DNA of 64,000 bases from Gammaproteobacteria bacterium (GTDB lineage: Bacteria > Pseudomonadota > Gammaproteobacteria > Burkholderiales > Gallionellaceae): assembly GCA_018813765.1 (NCBI GenBank), contig JAHJBC010000009.1, forward strand, positions 62,001 through 126,000, read 5' to 3'. Position numbers and translations under genes: made by a program. Position 1 is the first letter of the stretch; each line of letters begins with the position of its first letter. Shown here in pieces: positions 1-7,542 of the stretch. The notes under the pieces are model-generated. The model was not told the origin of the DNA and ran no database searches. It worked only from the letters and a program-made list of their open reading frames with translations.

Positions 1-2
1 GC

Positions 3-488
3 TACAAACCCAAGGCCGAGTTGGCTGCGTATCTGACCGGGGCGGTCGATGCGAACGGCATGGGTTTTGTCGGTTCCAACTATGCCCTGGTCGGTACGGG
101 AAACGCCTATCAGGAGGGTGATACCGTCTATACGTATTGCGAGACCACTTTCCGCGCCATGATAACGGGTGTTGCCAGCGCGGTGATCCTGGGCAAGCCG
201 ACCCGGTTCTACGATGGTGCGATGGTGGAATGGAGCTCGCTGTCGTATTTGGCTGACCTGAGTGGCAATACCATCCTGCCGGTCAATTCTCCGTGGCGTA
301 GCGATGTGAAATCGTTCTATCGCCCGGCAACCAGCAACACCGTCGTGAATGCGCGGACGATTACCGATGCCTATGCCAGCAGTGCAAATGCAATCGTCAA
401 TGCGGACAAGGCATACAAGACCGGCGAGGCTGCTCAGTCAGGCAGCGGCGGTGGCGGCGGAGCACCGACGAATCCCTGCGGCGGTTGA
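3..488 (+). CDS. Rhodanese-domain protein, C-terminal part (5' end outside window)
   Basis: The reading frame is already open at the left edge, so only about the last 160 residues are visible. A rhodanese-like (sulfurtransferase) C-terminal half is recognisable: a YCETTFRA loop with Cys codon at 138-140 sits where rhodaneses carry the catalytic CxxGxR loop, followed by a YDGAMVEWS segment typical of the domain's last strand and helix. The loop lacks the usual Gly, so the sulfur-transfer activity is uncertain. The tail is low complexity (Gly/Ser) and ends with a Cys-Gly-Gly. It lies just upstream of a five-haem lipoprotein and shares strand with the porin-cytochrome genes. Rhodanese-like lipoproteins occur beside porin-cytochrome clusters (for example Geobacter ExtH), so an envelope location is likely but cannot be read here. 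Confidence 0.7.
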   Translation, partial: YKPKAELAAYLTGAVDANGMGFVGSNYALVGTGNAYQEGDTVYTYCETTFRAMITGVASAVILGKPTRFYDGAMVEWSSLSYLADLSGNTILPVNSPWRSDVKSFYRPATSNTVVNARTITDAYASSANAIVNADKAYKTGEAAQSGSGGGGGAPTNPCGG

Positions 489-515
489 TGGGGGAAGCAG
501 GTTGAACCACACTCG

Positions 516-544
516 GGCCCACGTGCTGTTCGTGGGCCTTTTTT
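516..544 (+). terminator. Rho-independent terminator after the rhodanese gene
   Basis: A perfect 8-bp stem (516-523 with 531-538) and a 7-nt loop are followed directly by six T residues. It lies between the rhodanese gene and the five-haem cytochrome, whose start is only 18 bases further on. The cytochrome gene therefore depends on read-through or on a promoter overlapping the hairpin. Confidence 0.85.
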
Positions 545-561
545 CATGTTAGAAGGACGGC

Positions 562-1800
562 ATGGGCGCTTCGTTGTTTCAGCATGAGCGGCATTGGGCT
601 GCATTGGTCATTCTTCTGTTTTTGTTCCTGCTTTCCGGTTGCGGGGATAGGCAGGAGGAAGCTGCTGTCGACTTTCTGAAGCAGCACTGGGTCGACCCGA
701 TACCTCCGCAGGGCTTGCCCCCGGCGACGTTTACAGACCTCGATGCCTCGCTTTCCTCCGAGTCATGCGGGAAATGCCATGCTGCGCAATATGACAAATG
801 GAAGAGCAGTCTGCATAGCCATGCAGTCGGCCCCGGCTTGTTGTGGCAGTTCAAGTTGCTGGATCAGGCCAAGGCGAATCGTTGTATGCGGTGTCATGCC
901 CCATTGGCAGAGCAGAAGGCGCTGCTTGCCATGGAGCAAGGGTGGCAGGGAGTACCCAGCCAGCCGCCACCTGCCTACGTCAACCCCGGCCTGGGCCATG
1001 AGGGCGTCACTTGTGCGGCTTGCCATGTACGCGGACACACGCGCTTCGGGCCGGCTCCCGTCGCCCCGACACAAGGCGGCACAAGCCATGGCGGATTCGT
1101 ACCATCGTCGGCATTCGAAGACAGTCAGTTCTGTGCCTTCTGCCATCAGTTCCCGGACGATGGTCCGCGCGTGGGCGGGAAGTTGCAGGAAGATACGTAT
1201 CGGCAGTGGAAAGCGAGTCCGTTCGCTTCTGGCAAGACTTGCCAGGCATGCCACATGCCCGATCGCAAGCACCTCTGGCGCGGCATACATGATCCGGAAA
1301 TGACGCGGCAGGCCATCGAGGTGGATCTGCAGGTGGCTGTAGCGGACAACGGCAATTATGTGGCTCGCGCCCATGTGCGTAACGTCGGGGCGGGGCACGA
1401 TTTTCCGACCTATATGGTTCCCAAGGTCGATCTGATCTTCTATTTGCACGAAAGCGGGAGCAAAGCGCGCGAATTGGGGAGGCAGGTGATCGGCTGGACA
1501 GTGGATACGCAGATCACGCGCGAGATTGCCGATACGCGCATCCCCGCCGGCAAGAGCAGCGAATTCGTGCAATCGTTCGCACCACCCCCCGGAAAGAAAT
1601 GGCATGTGGAACTGGTGGTTCGGGTGCGTCCCGCCGAGCATTACGAAAGGGTGTTCCAGAACAGCCTGAATTATGCCGATCAGCTTCCTCTCGCAGCGTT
1701 GCCGCAGCTCAGGCAGGCCTTGCAAGAGGTAAAGGCTTCCGCTTATGAATTGATGCGCGTCACCGCCACCGCCCGGAAGCCTTCCGCCTCCGGCCTGTAA
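562..1800 (+). CDS. Five-haem c-type cytochrome lipoprotein
   Basis: A 412-residue protein. It has an N-terminal hydrophobic segment (about residues 12-25) ending in a lipobox LLSGC with Cys27 as the likely lipidated residue, so it should be anchored in an envelope membrane. Five CxxCH haem-binding motifs begin at about residues 69, 108, 151, 191 and 227; the C-terminal 170 residues have none and look beta-rich. The motif arrangement recalls cytochrome c554-type multihaem proteins. The ATG at 562 is preceded by AGAAGGA (551-557). With the rhodanese protein upstream and the porin downstream, a role in carrying electrons across the outer membrane is inferred. The substrate is not shown by the sequence. 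Confidence 0.85.
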   Translation: MGASLFQHERHWAALVILLFLFLLSGCGDRQEEAAVDFLKQHWVDPIPPQGLPPATFTDLDASLSSESCGKCHAAQYDKWKSSLHSHAVGPGLLWQFKLLDQAKANRCMRCHAPLAEQKALLAMEQGWQGVPSQPPPAYVNPGLGHEGVTCAACHVRGHTRFGPAPVAPTQGGTSHGGFVPSSAFEDSQFCAFCHQFPDDGPRVGGKLQEDTYRQWKASPFASGKTCQACHMPDRKHLWRGIHDPEMTRQAIEVDLQVAVADNGNYVARAHVRNVGAGHDFPTYMVPKVDLIFYLHESGSKARELGRQVIGWTVDTQITREIADTRIPAGKSSEFVQSFAPPPGKKWHVELVVRVRPAEHYERVFQNSLNYADQLPLAALPQLRQALQEVKASAYELMRVTATARKPSASGL

Positions 1801-1813
1801 TGCAAATTGAAAG

Positions 1814-1842
1814 ATTGCATTGCCCAATCGCCACAATGCAAT
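1814..1842 (+). promoter_or_regulatory. Inverted repeat, candidate enhancer site for a sigma-54 activator
   Basis: A perfect 9-bp inverted repeat, ATTGCATTG (1814-1822) and CAATGCAAT (1834-1842), separated by 11 nt. Its centre lies about 70 bp upstream of the sigma-54 -24 element at 1897. A further TTGCAT is at 1880-1885. Dyad symmetry at this distance fits an NtrC-family activator binding site; the response regulator at 5549-6979 is the obvious candidate. Confidence 0.55.
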
Positions 1843-1896
1843 TTCACCGCACCGCCTTCAATTACCTAATTGTTTGAAGTTGCATGGAATTATTTT

Positions 1897-1912
1897 TGGC
1901 ACGCAGCTTGCT
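1897..1912 (+). promoter_or_regulatory. Sigma-54 (-24/-12) promoter of the triheme cytochrome/porin operon
   Basis: TGGCAC at 1897-1902, five bases, then TTGCT at 1908-1912. This matches the RpoN consensus with correct GG-N10-GC spacing. It lies about 44 bp upstream of the small exported protein gene at 1956. An NtrC-type regulator containing the GAFTGA loop needed for sigma-54 contact is encoded 3.6 kb downstream. Confidence 0.75.
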
Positions 1913-1955
1913 CAGACAAGTTTGTCTGAACGACAGATGACAAGCCGCGAATCCG

Positions 1956-2237
1956 ATGAAACTGGTATCTGCAAGTATCGCGATAGTTCTGATTTTGCTC
2001 ACTGGCGAAGCCGGTGCGTGGGATGAGGATATCGGGCATCAAAGGCTCAAGTATCGTGCAAAGGGGTCGGTTTGCTCCTGCGCCACGGGCTTGAGCGAGG
2101 CGGAGATACAAAAGGCATGGGATGCCAGGTTTGCGAAACGAGCCGATGCGCAGTCCGGCAAAAGCAAAAAGGGGGAGGGGCATCATGAATTCCAAAATCA
2201 AGAAACAGGGGGAGGATATGAAGCGAAACCAAAGTAG
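1956..2237 (+). CDS. Small exported protein of unknown function
   Basis: A 93-residue protein not recognised as a named family. Residues 1-21 form a signal peptide (positive start, hydrophobic core, cleavage after GEAGA), so it is probably periplasmic. The mature part is short and hydrophilic, contains a CSC pair near residue 40, and ends in a Lys/Glu/Gly-rich tail. The ribosome-binding site is weak. Its 3' end overlaps the start region of the triheme cytochrome gene, and it is the first gene after the sigma-54 promoter, so it should be made with the cytochrome and the porin. A chaperone, haem-handling or metal-binding role is possible but unsupported. Confidence 0.6.
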   Translation: MKLVSASIAIVLILLTGEAGAWDEDIGHQRLKYRAKGSVCSCATGLSEAEIQKAWDARFAKRADAQSGKSKKGEGHHEFQNQETGGGYEAKPK

Positions 2238-2721
2238 TTGTGGATTACTCAAGAAGCTCTGGCGCGGCAGCGTGTTGCTGGCCGTGCTGGGGTTGAGCAT
2301 GGCGATAGTGTCCGATATTGCCGACAGAACGATTCGGAATGCCGAGCAGCAGGCGGCGACTGGCTGGGGAGGCGAGGCAGTCGTTGCGATTGCCGACCAG
2401 GCCGTTTTGTTGTCTCCGATAGCGGTGGCGAACGCGTGCGGTCTGGGAGCCTCAAGCTGTTTCAAGTGCCATAGCGGAAAGCGTGCAGCCGCACCCAACA
2501 TGGATGCCAAGGCGGCACCCTGGCATGCCCAGCACAGCAAGGCGAATAATTCCTGCGTTGGGTGCCACAAGGGGAATCCCAGAATCATGAAAGAGGATAT
2601 GTCCCACGCCAAGATGATCGCCAAGCCGTATGACAATTCGGCCGATTCCTGTGCGGTCTGTCATGCCGGGGACCTGAACAAGGTGCAATCCGCATATCAA
2701 TCTCTTGCCGGAGTAAAGTGA
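2185..2721 (+). CDS. Membrane-anchored triheme c-type cytochrome
   Basis: From the ATG at 2185 the protein has 178 residues. A hydrophobic helix at about 27-44 probably anchors it in the inner membrane. Three CxxCH motifs begin at about residues 92, 124 and 156, with several free His residues that could be distal haem ligands. A second ATG at 2218 is equally plausible; both are preceded by strong purine-rich Shine-Dalgarno stretches (GGGGGAGGGG and GGGGGAGG). An earlier in-frame start at 2122 is unlikely. The gene overlaps the small exported protein by 53 bases and is followed one base later by the porin. A quinol-to-periplasm electron carrier role is inferred from the membrane anchor and context. 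Confidence 0.8.
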   Translation: MNSKIKKQGEDMKRNQSSCGLLKKLWRGSVLLAVLGLSMAIVSDIADRTIRNAEQQAATGWGGEAVVAIADQAVLLSPIAVANACGLGASSCFKCHSGKRAAAPNMDAKAAPWHAQHSKANNSCVGCHKGNPRIMKEDMSHAKMIAKPYDNSADSCAVCHAGDLNKVQSAYQSLAGVK

Positions 2722-2722
2722 A

Positions 2723-3910
2723 ATGAAAAAAATCTCTTCCATTCGCAATGTTGCAATCGTTATGGCCTGCTGTGCAGGGATGTCTGCCGGATTCTTGTCC
2801 ACTTCTGCGATGGCCGGCCCAGCCCTGCAATTTGGCGAACAAGGATCGCTGACCTTTACCTATGCGATGCAGTACTGGATGCAACAAAAAGGTTATACAT
2901 CCGCAACAGACTCGGGGTCATCGTTCGATTCGTTCCTGCGCCGCAATCGCCTGACTTTTTCCGGACAGTTCGATGACTTCATCGGCTTCTACACCCAACT
3001 GGAGGCTGGCAACGACAGCAAGGCAGGACAGGACAACAAGAGTGTCTATTACCGGGATTCCTACATCACGCTGGATTACCGCGACGATCTGCGCTTCATT
3101 GTCGGGCGATTCAAGAACACCTTCTCGCGCGAGAACCTGGAAGCCTGTCTTGAGCCACTGACGCTGGACCGGGCCGAGGTGATCTCATATACGCCTTTTG
3201 GCGGCAGCCGTGACACCGGCGTGGCAGTCTGGGGCAACCTGATGGATGCCCAATTGCAGTACAGATTCATGATCGCCGACGGTCGCGAGGGGGACGTGGT
3301 TGCCAAGAAGAGCCCCAGGCTGACTGCACGCGTGCATTACAGCCTGTGGGAACCGGAAACGAACTACGGATACCTCGGGACCTATCTGGGTACGCAGAAA
3401 GTGCTGACCATCGGGGCTGCCTATGACAAGCAGGATAACGTTGCCTATGCCAACTATCCGTCGCGCAGCGACGTCAAGGACTACAAGGCGTGGACAGTCG
3501 ATGCATTCATGGAGTATCCGTCGGAAAGCGGGGTCTACACCCTGTCGGCTGCGACATTCAAATACGATACCGGCGGTGCATATAACCAGACTCCTGACAC
3601 GCTGCTGGCGGTCAACAGCGACTTGAAGGGTTATTACGTCAAGGGCGGATACATGATTCCCGGACGTGTCGGTGCCGGTCGGCTTCAATTCTTTGGCCGC
3701 CTTGAAAAATCCGATTACGGCGTGACGACCGGCACGGCCAACTATTACGATCAAAAGTGGAACAGCCTGGGGGCAAACTACTATCTCGACGGACAAAAGC
3801 TGAAACTCACTGCCGAGTTTGCCAAGGTAACGTTCGATACCCCGCATCCGACCGATCCTGCGCTGCAGGATTACTCGCAAGCCACGATGGGACTGCAGTT
3901 CATCTTCTGA
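2723..3910 (+). CDS. Outer-membrane porin, phosphate-selective porin O/P-like
   Basis: A 395-residue protein with a signal peptide cleaved after AMA at about residue 31. The mature chain alternates in short amphipathic strands rich in Tyr, Gly and Asp, and ends in a C-terminal Phe (LQFIF), the signal used for beta-barrel insertion. The pattern fits the OprP/OprO-like porin family. It directly follows the triheme cytochrome, so the two are co-transcribed. In porin-cytochrome conduits a barrel of this kind sheathes a multihaem cytochrome; in Geobacter the ExtI barrel next to a rhodanese-like lipoprotein is linked to extracellular electron transfer and selenite uptake. The same kind of role is inferred here. 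A plain anion porin is the alternative. Confidence 0.8.
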   Translation: MKKISSIRNVAIVMACCAGMSAGFLSTSAMAGPALQFGEQGSLTFTYAMQYWMQQKGYTSATDSGSSFDSFLRRNRLTFSGQFDDFIGFYTQLEAGNDSKAGQDNKSVYYRDSYITLDYRDDLRFIVGRFKNTFSRENLEACLEPLTLDRAEVISYTPFGGSRDTGVAVWGNLMDAQLQYRFMIADGREGDVVAKKSPRLTARVHYSLWEPETNYGYLGTYLGTQKVLTIGAAYDKQDNVAYANYPSRSDVKDYKAWTVDAFMEYPSESGVYTLSAATFKYDTGGAYNQTPDTLLAVNSDLKGYYVKGGYMIPGRVGAGRLQFFGRLEKSDYGVTTGTANYYDQKWNSLGANYYLDGQKLKLTAEFAKVTFDTPHPTDPALQDYSQATMGLQFIF

Positions 3911-4232
3911 TCGGGTTGGTGGCGAAACCGGGGAACTCGGCCCCCGGTTTCAACGAGGGCCAGGAATTACCGGGTCGTTTTGGGGCGTCTGTCGGACGCC
4001 CCATTTCGTTGGTGAGACCGGGCGAGTCGAGACTATTTCAGCTATGCTCACCCGGCAGAACTTGGGCACGTTTTGCAGATTGCGAGAATGTCACCGATGT
4101 TCAGTCTCTGCCAGCGCGCTGGTCGAAGCGTAGAATGCATTTGGACAAACTGTCGGCAAAACTCTTCAGGACGAGCGGTTGGTTTGGCAAACTGCCTGTG
4201 CAATATAGTGGACCGTCATTGATCGAGGCGTT
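3911..4232 (+). other. Intergenic region between porin and kinase genes
   Basis: 322 bases without a convincing gene. It contains a GC-rich hairpin around 3929-3950 and a terminator-like hairpin at 3982-4002. The remainder should hold the promoter of the kinase/regulator operon; I found no sigma-54 consensus in it. A possible ribosome-binding GAGG precedes the kinase start at 4233. Confidence 0.5.
3982..4010 (+). terminator. Probable terminator of the porin operon
   Basis: A perfect 8-bp stem GGGGCGTC/GACGCCCC (3982-3989 with 3995-4002), a 5-nt loop and a moderately T-rich tail. It lies 70 bases after the porin stop. The T-tract is weak, so termination may be partial. Confidence 0.6.
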
Positions 4233-5552
4233 ATGTACTGGTTGATTGGTATTTTTCTGTTTCTGGCATTCGCCTATCTCGTGGTGCGCTTATGGGCTGA
4301 ACTGAGCGTGCTCAAGCGTCTGGAAACGAGTATCCGGAATGCGCGGGAAGGTTTGCTGGAGTCGGCTGATCCCGGTCGATTGGGCTGGACTCGCGCCGGA
4401 CGCCTCATTACCGAATATAACGCCACCATCTCGACTTTGCGCTGGATGTTCAAGAACGTCGAGGATTGCCAGAATCGGTTTCACAACGAATATAACCGCA
4501 GCAACACCATCCTTCAGAGCCTGCCCGGGGCATTGCTGAGCCTGGATGAAGAGCTGCACATCACCATCGCCAATCAACAGGCAGAGTCGCTGTTTGGTGC
4601 TGAATCGGAAAAGCTGATCGGGGCCAACCTGTTCGAACTGTTGCGCCTGAACGAGCGCGACCGCGAATTGCTGCGCGATGCCTTCCTGTACAAATACCGC
4701 ATCCGCAACCAGGAGATCTCGCTCAACATGGCCGGAAAGACGCGATTTTTTTCGCTTAACCTCGGCTTCTACAACGACAAAGAATACGACATGGGCGGCG
4801 TGCTCATCCTGCAGGACATCACGGAATATCGGGAGTTGATGGAAAGCCTGGCGAGGAGCGAGAAACTGGTTGTGATGGGGCAGTTGGCAGCCGGTGTCGC
4901 GCATGAACTGAATACACCTTTGGGCAACATCCTCGGCTATTCCCAACTGGTCGAGCGCGGGGCCTCCAGCCTGCCCACCCTTTCCGGCTATGCACGGGTG
5001 ATCTCGGCGGAGGCCCAGCGTTGTTCGCGCGTCATTCAGGATCTGCTGAGTTATGCCCGCGATGATCAATGCAAAGACAATACCTGCGACATCAACGAAC
5101 TGACCGTTGAACTGATCGACGCTTTCATCACCTGCCGGCTCAAGCGTTATCTGATCGAAGTTCAGATGAACCTCGCCCCCGGTAGTCTCGTGGTTGAAGG
5201 CAGCGGCGGGCAACTTGATATCGTATTGACCAACCTGCTGAACAATTCGATCCAGGCGCTCGACAAAGTACCCGACCCGCGCATCGTGATCGAAACCAGG
5301 TTTGAAGCTCCCTATGCGATACTCAGCGTCACCGATAACGGGCCGGGCGTGCCGCCGGACGTTCGCAATCGAATATTCGATCCATTCTTTACCACCAAGC
5401 CGGTCGGGAAAGGCACCGGCCTCGGCTTATCCATCAGCAACGCCATCGTGGCCAAGCATGGCGGTTTTATCGCGTATGACGGCGATTACAGCGAGGGCGC
5501 ACGCTTTGTCATCAAATTGCTGGCAGTAGACATGAATCGGGTAAAACAATGA
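4233..5552 (+). CDS. PAS-domain sensor histidine kinase
   Basis: 439 residues. An N-terminal hydrophobic helix (residues 2-20) anchors it in the membrane, with almost no periplasmic part. A PAS-like domain follows at about 90-200, then a HisKA dimerisation helix with the phospho-acceptor His224 in AHELNTPLGNILGY. The HATPase domain has the N box (LLNNSIQAL), G1 box (DNGPGVP), F box and G2 box (GTGLGLS). The stop codon overlaps the start of the response-regulator gene (ATGA), indicating a cognate pair. With little periplasmic sequence, the signal is probably intracellular or membrane-borne, such as redox state sensed by the PAS domain. The neighbouring sigma-54 promoter at 1897 is the likely target of this system. 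Confidence 0.92.
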   Translation: MYWLIGIFLFLAFAYLVVRLWAELSVLKRLETSIRNAREGLLESADPGRLGWTRAGRLITEYNATISTLRWMFKNVEDCQNRFHNEYNRSNTILQSLPGALLSLDEELHITIANQQAESLFGAESEKLIGANLFELLRLNERDRELLRDAFLYKYRIRNQEISLNMAGKTRFFSLNLGFYNDKEYDMGGVLILQDITEYRELMESLARSEKLVVMGQLAAGVAHELNTPLGNILGYSQLVERGASSLPTLSGYARVISAEAQRCSRVIQDLLSYARDDQCKDNTCDINELTVELIDAFITCRLKRYLIEVQMNLAPGSLVVEGSGGQLDIVLTNLLNNSIQALDKVPDPRIVIETRFEAPYAILSVTDNGPGVPPDVRNRIFDPFFTTKPVGKGTGLGLSISNAIVAKHGGFIAYDGDYSEGARFVIKLLAVDMNRVKQ

Positions 5553-6979
5553 AACAGGAAAAAGATTTGATCGCCGGATACGGTGCTGAAACCGGCGACT
5601 ACAGACCCGTCATTCTGGTTACCGAAGACGACAAGAACATGCGCGAGCTGATCATCACGGTGTTGGGCGAATCGGAAATGGACTTTGAAGTCGCTGCTGC
5701 CGAGAATGCGCATGAGGCGATGGCATTCCTGGAAAATCACAGTGTGGCCGTGGTGCTGACCGACCTGCGCATGCCGGGAACCGATGGCCTGGATCTGCTG
5801 AAATTCGTCAAAGCGCGGGATGCGTCGACCCAGGTTGTGCTGGTCACCGGCTATGCGACCGTGGAATCTGCCGTTTCCGCACTCAAGGAAGGCGCATACG
5901 ACTATGTCCAGAAACCATTCGACACCGTGAAGCTGCGCTGCGTGGTCGAAAAGGCATTGGGTTTCTATCTGTTGTCGACCGAGAACGAACGCCTGAGATT
6001 GCAGCGCCGCGCTTACGAGGAAGGCGGTGAGATCATCGGCCAGTCGCAGGCGAAGGAGCGCGTGGAAAAACTCATTACTGCTGCCGCCGCCTACGATTCC
6101 AGCGTGTTTGTGTTCGGCGAGAGCGGGACGGGCAAGGAACTGGTCGCCCGCCAGATACACTTGCGAAGCAAGCGCCGGGACAAGCAATTCGTGGCGATCA
6201 ACTGCGCCGCGATCCCGGAAAACCTGATCGAAAGCGAGCTGTTCGGATTCCGCAAAGGGGCCTTTACCGGCGCAGAGCGAAGCAAGCCGGGACTCTTCGA
6301 AGTGGCCGAGGGCGGCACGATCTTCCTCGATGAGATCAACAATGCCTCGATGTCGCTCCAGGCCAAGCTTCTGCGTGTCGCCCAGGATGGCAGCTACTAT
6401 CCCATGGGCGCGACCGAGGAGATCCATGTCGATGTACGCATCATCGCCGCCTGCAATCGGCCCATCGCCGAACTGGTCGAGAAGGGGGAGTTCCGGGAAG
6501 ACCTGTTCTATCGGCTGTCGGTCATCGAGATCACCGTCCCGCCGCTGCGCGAGCGGCGCGAGGATATCGCGTTGCTGACCTATTATTTCCTGAACAAGCA
6601 CACTCTCCGGCTCGACAAACACATTACCGGCGTCAGCACCGCAGTCTTGGGCGCATTGATGCGTTACGACTGGCTGGGCAACGTGAGGGAACTGGAAAAC
6701 GTGATCCAGAGGATGATCATCCTGGCCGAATCCGAACAGATCGATATCGATGTGCTCCCGCCTCGCCTGCTGGAACAGAAGGAAGTGCGCGGGCGGGCGC
6801 TGGATTACCTGCCGCCGCAGAGCCTGGATGATGTTGAAGCCTATTTCATTCGCAAGACCCTGCGGGAGACGCGGGGTGATCGTTCCCTGGCCGCAGAGAT
6901 CCTCGGTATCGATAAATCCACCTTGTGGCGCAAGGTCAAGCGCTACAACATCGAAGATTCTGAATTCATCGAAAAATAG
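5549..6979 (+). CDS. Sigma-54-dependent response regulator (NtrC family)
   Basis: 476 residues in the classic three-domain order. The receiver domain has the phospho-acceptor Asp72 (LTDLRMPG) and conserved Thr and Lys (LVTGYA, QKPFD). The AAA+ domain has Walker A GESGTGKE at 190-197, the sigma-54 contact loop GAFTGA at 237-242 and Walker B at about 255-263. The C-terminal Fis-type helix-turn-helix is near residue 450 (LAAEILGIDKSTLWRKV). It overlaps the kinase gene by four bases. It should bind enhancer-like sites upstream of sigma-54 promoters; the only such promoter nearby is that of the triheme cytochrome/porin operon, with an inverted repeat 70 bp upstream of it. The nif sigma-54 promoter has a NifA-type site instead. 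Confidence 0.93.
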   Translation: MKQEKDLIAGYGAETGDYRPVILVTEDDKNMRELIITVLGESEMDFEVAAAENAHEAMAFLENHSVAVVLTDLRMPGTDGLDLLKFVKARDASTQVVLVTGYATVESAVSALKEGAYDYVQKPFDTVKLRCVVEKALGFYLLSTENERLRLQRRAYEEGGEIIGQSQAKERVEKLITAAAAYDSSVFVFGESGTGKELVARQIHLRSKRRDKQFVAINCAAIPENLIESELFGFRKGAFTGAERSKPGLFEVAEGGTIFLDEINNASMSLQAKLLRVAQDGSYYPMGATEEIHVDVRIIAACNRPIAELVEKGEFREDLFYRLSVIEITVPPLRERREDIALLTYYFLNKHTLRLDKHITGVSTAVLGALMRYDWLGNVRELENVIQRMIILAESEQIDIDVLPPRLLEQKEVRGRALDYLPPQSLDDVEAYFIRKTLRETRGDRSLAAEILGIDKSTLWRKVKRYNIEDSEFIEK

Positions 6980-6982
6980 CCC

Positions 6983-7002
6983 GCATCGATATGAATCGAT
7001 GC
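6983..7002 (+). other. Perfect hairpin after the regulator gene
   Basis: GCATCGAT and ATCGATGC (6983-6990, 6995-7002) around a 4-nt loop, four bases after the regulator's stop codon. There is no T-tract, so a terminator function is uncertain. A second hairpin, TGGTTCG/CGAACCA at 7048-7066, lies in the leader of fdsG. Confidence 0.45.
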
Positions 7003-7104
7003 CGCTGATTATCGTAAAATACCGACCCCGATTAAAAGCCTGAAATTTGGTTCGTCCTGCGAACCACAGGCTGCGCCCGCAATCAGTCGACAGGAATCAT
7101 CGCC

Positions 7105-7542
7105 ATGATCACCACGCTGCAACCCATCTTCGCCAGACATCAGGGCCAGGCAGGCTCGCTGCTGCCCATCCTGCACGACATCCAGCATGAACTGGGCTAT
7201 GTGCCGGAGGAGGCCGTGCCGCTGGTCGCGCAGGAACTCAACCTGTCGCGCGCCGAGGTGCATGGCGTCATCACTTATTACTCGCATTTCCGCCGCACAC
7301 CGCCGGGCAAACATGTGGTGCAGGTGTGCTGCGCCGAAGCCTGCCAGGCCAACGGCAGCGAAGCGCTGGCAGCGCATGCGGCCAAGCGTGCGCAGAAGGG
7401 TGATGTGACCATCGAGCCGGTGTATTGCCTGGGCCTCTGTTCCATCGGCCCCAACATCCAGATCGACGAGAGCGAACTGCACGCGCAAGTGACGCAGAAG
7501 AAATTCGACGCGCTCATGGATGAACTGGGAGACGCGAAATGA
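7105..7542 (+). CDS. fdsG: NAD-dependent formate dehydrogenase gamma subunit
   Basis: 145 residues, related to NuoE. It should bind one [2Fe-2S] cluster through four cysteines, seen in CCAEAC (two are ligands) and in CLGLC. The family member in soluble NAD-dependent molybdenum formate dehydrogenases passes electrons between the iron-sulfur chain and the FMN subunit. The start at 7105 is preceded by CAGGAA. It heads the order fdsG-fdsB-fdsA-fdhD-fdsD and overlaps fdsB by four bases. The gene order and the presence of the delta subunit distinguish it from complex I nuoE and from hydrogenase diaphorase subunits. The complex is cytoplasmic and oxidises formate to CO2 with reduction of NAD+. Confidence 0.92.
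   Translation: MITTLQPIFARHQGQAGSLLPILHDIQHELGYVPEEAVPLVAQELNLSRAEVHGVITYYSHFRRTPPGKHVVQVCCAEACQANGSEALAAHAAKRAQKGDVTIEPVYCLGLCSIGPNIQIDESELHAQVTQKKFDALMDELGDAK

Noticed and set aside
4180-4232. Sigma-54-like TTGGCAAACTGCCTGTGC upstream of the kinase
   Set aside because: The GG to GC spacing is 12, not 10, so it does not fit RpoN.
3757-4245. Plus-strand frame overlapping the porin 3' end and running to the kinase start
   Set aside because: Different frame from the porin, low-complexity translation, contains the terminator-like hairpin.
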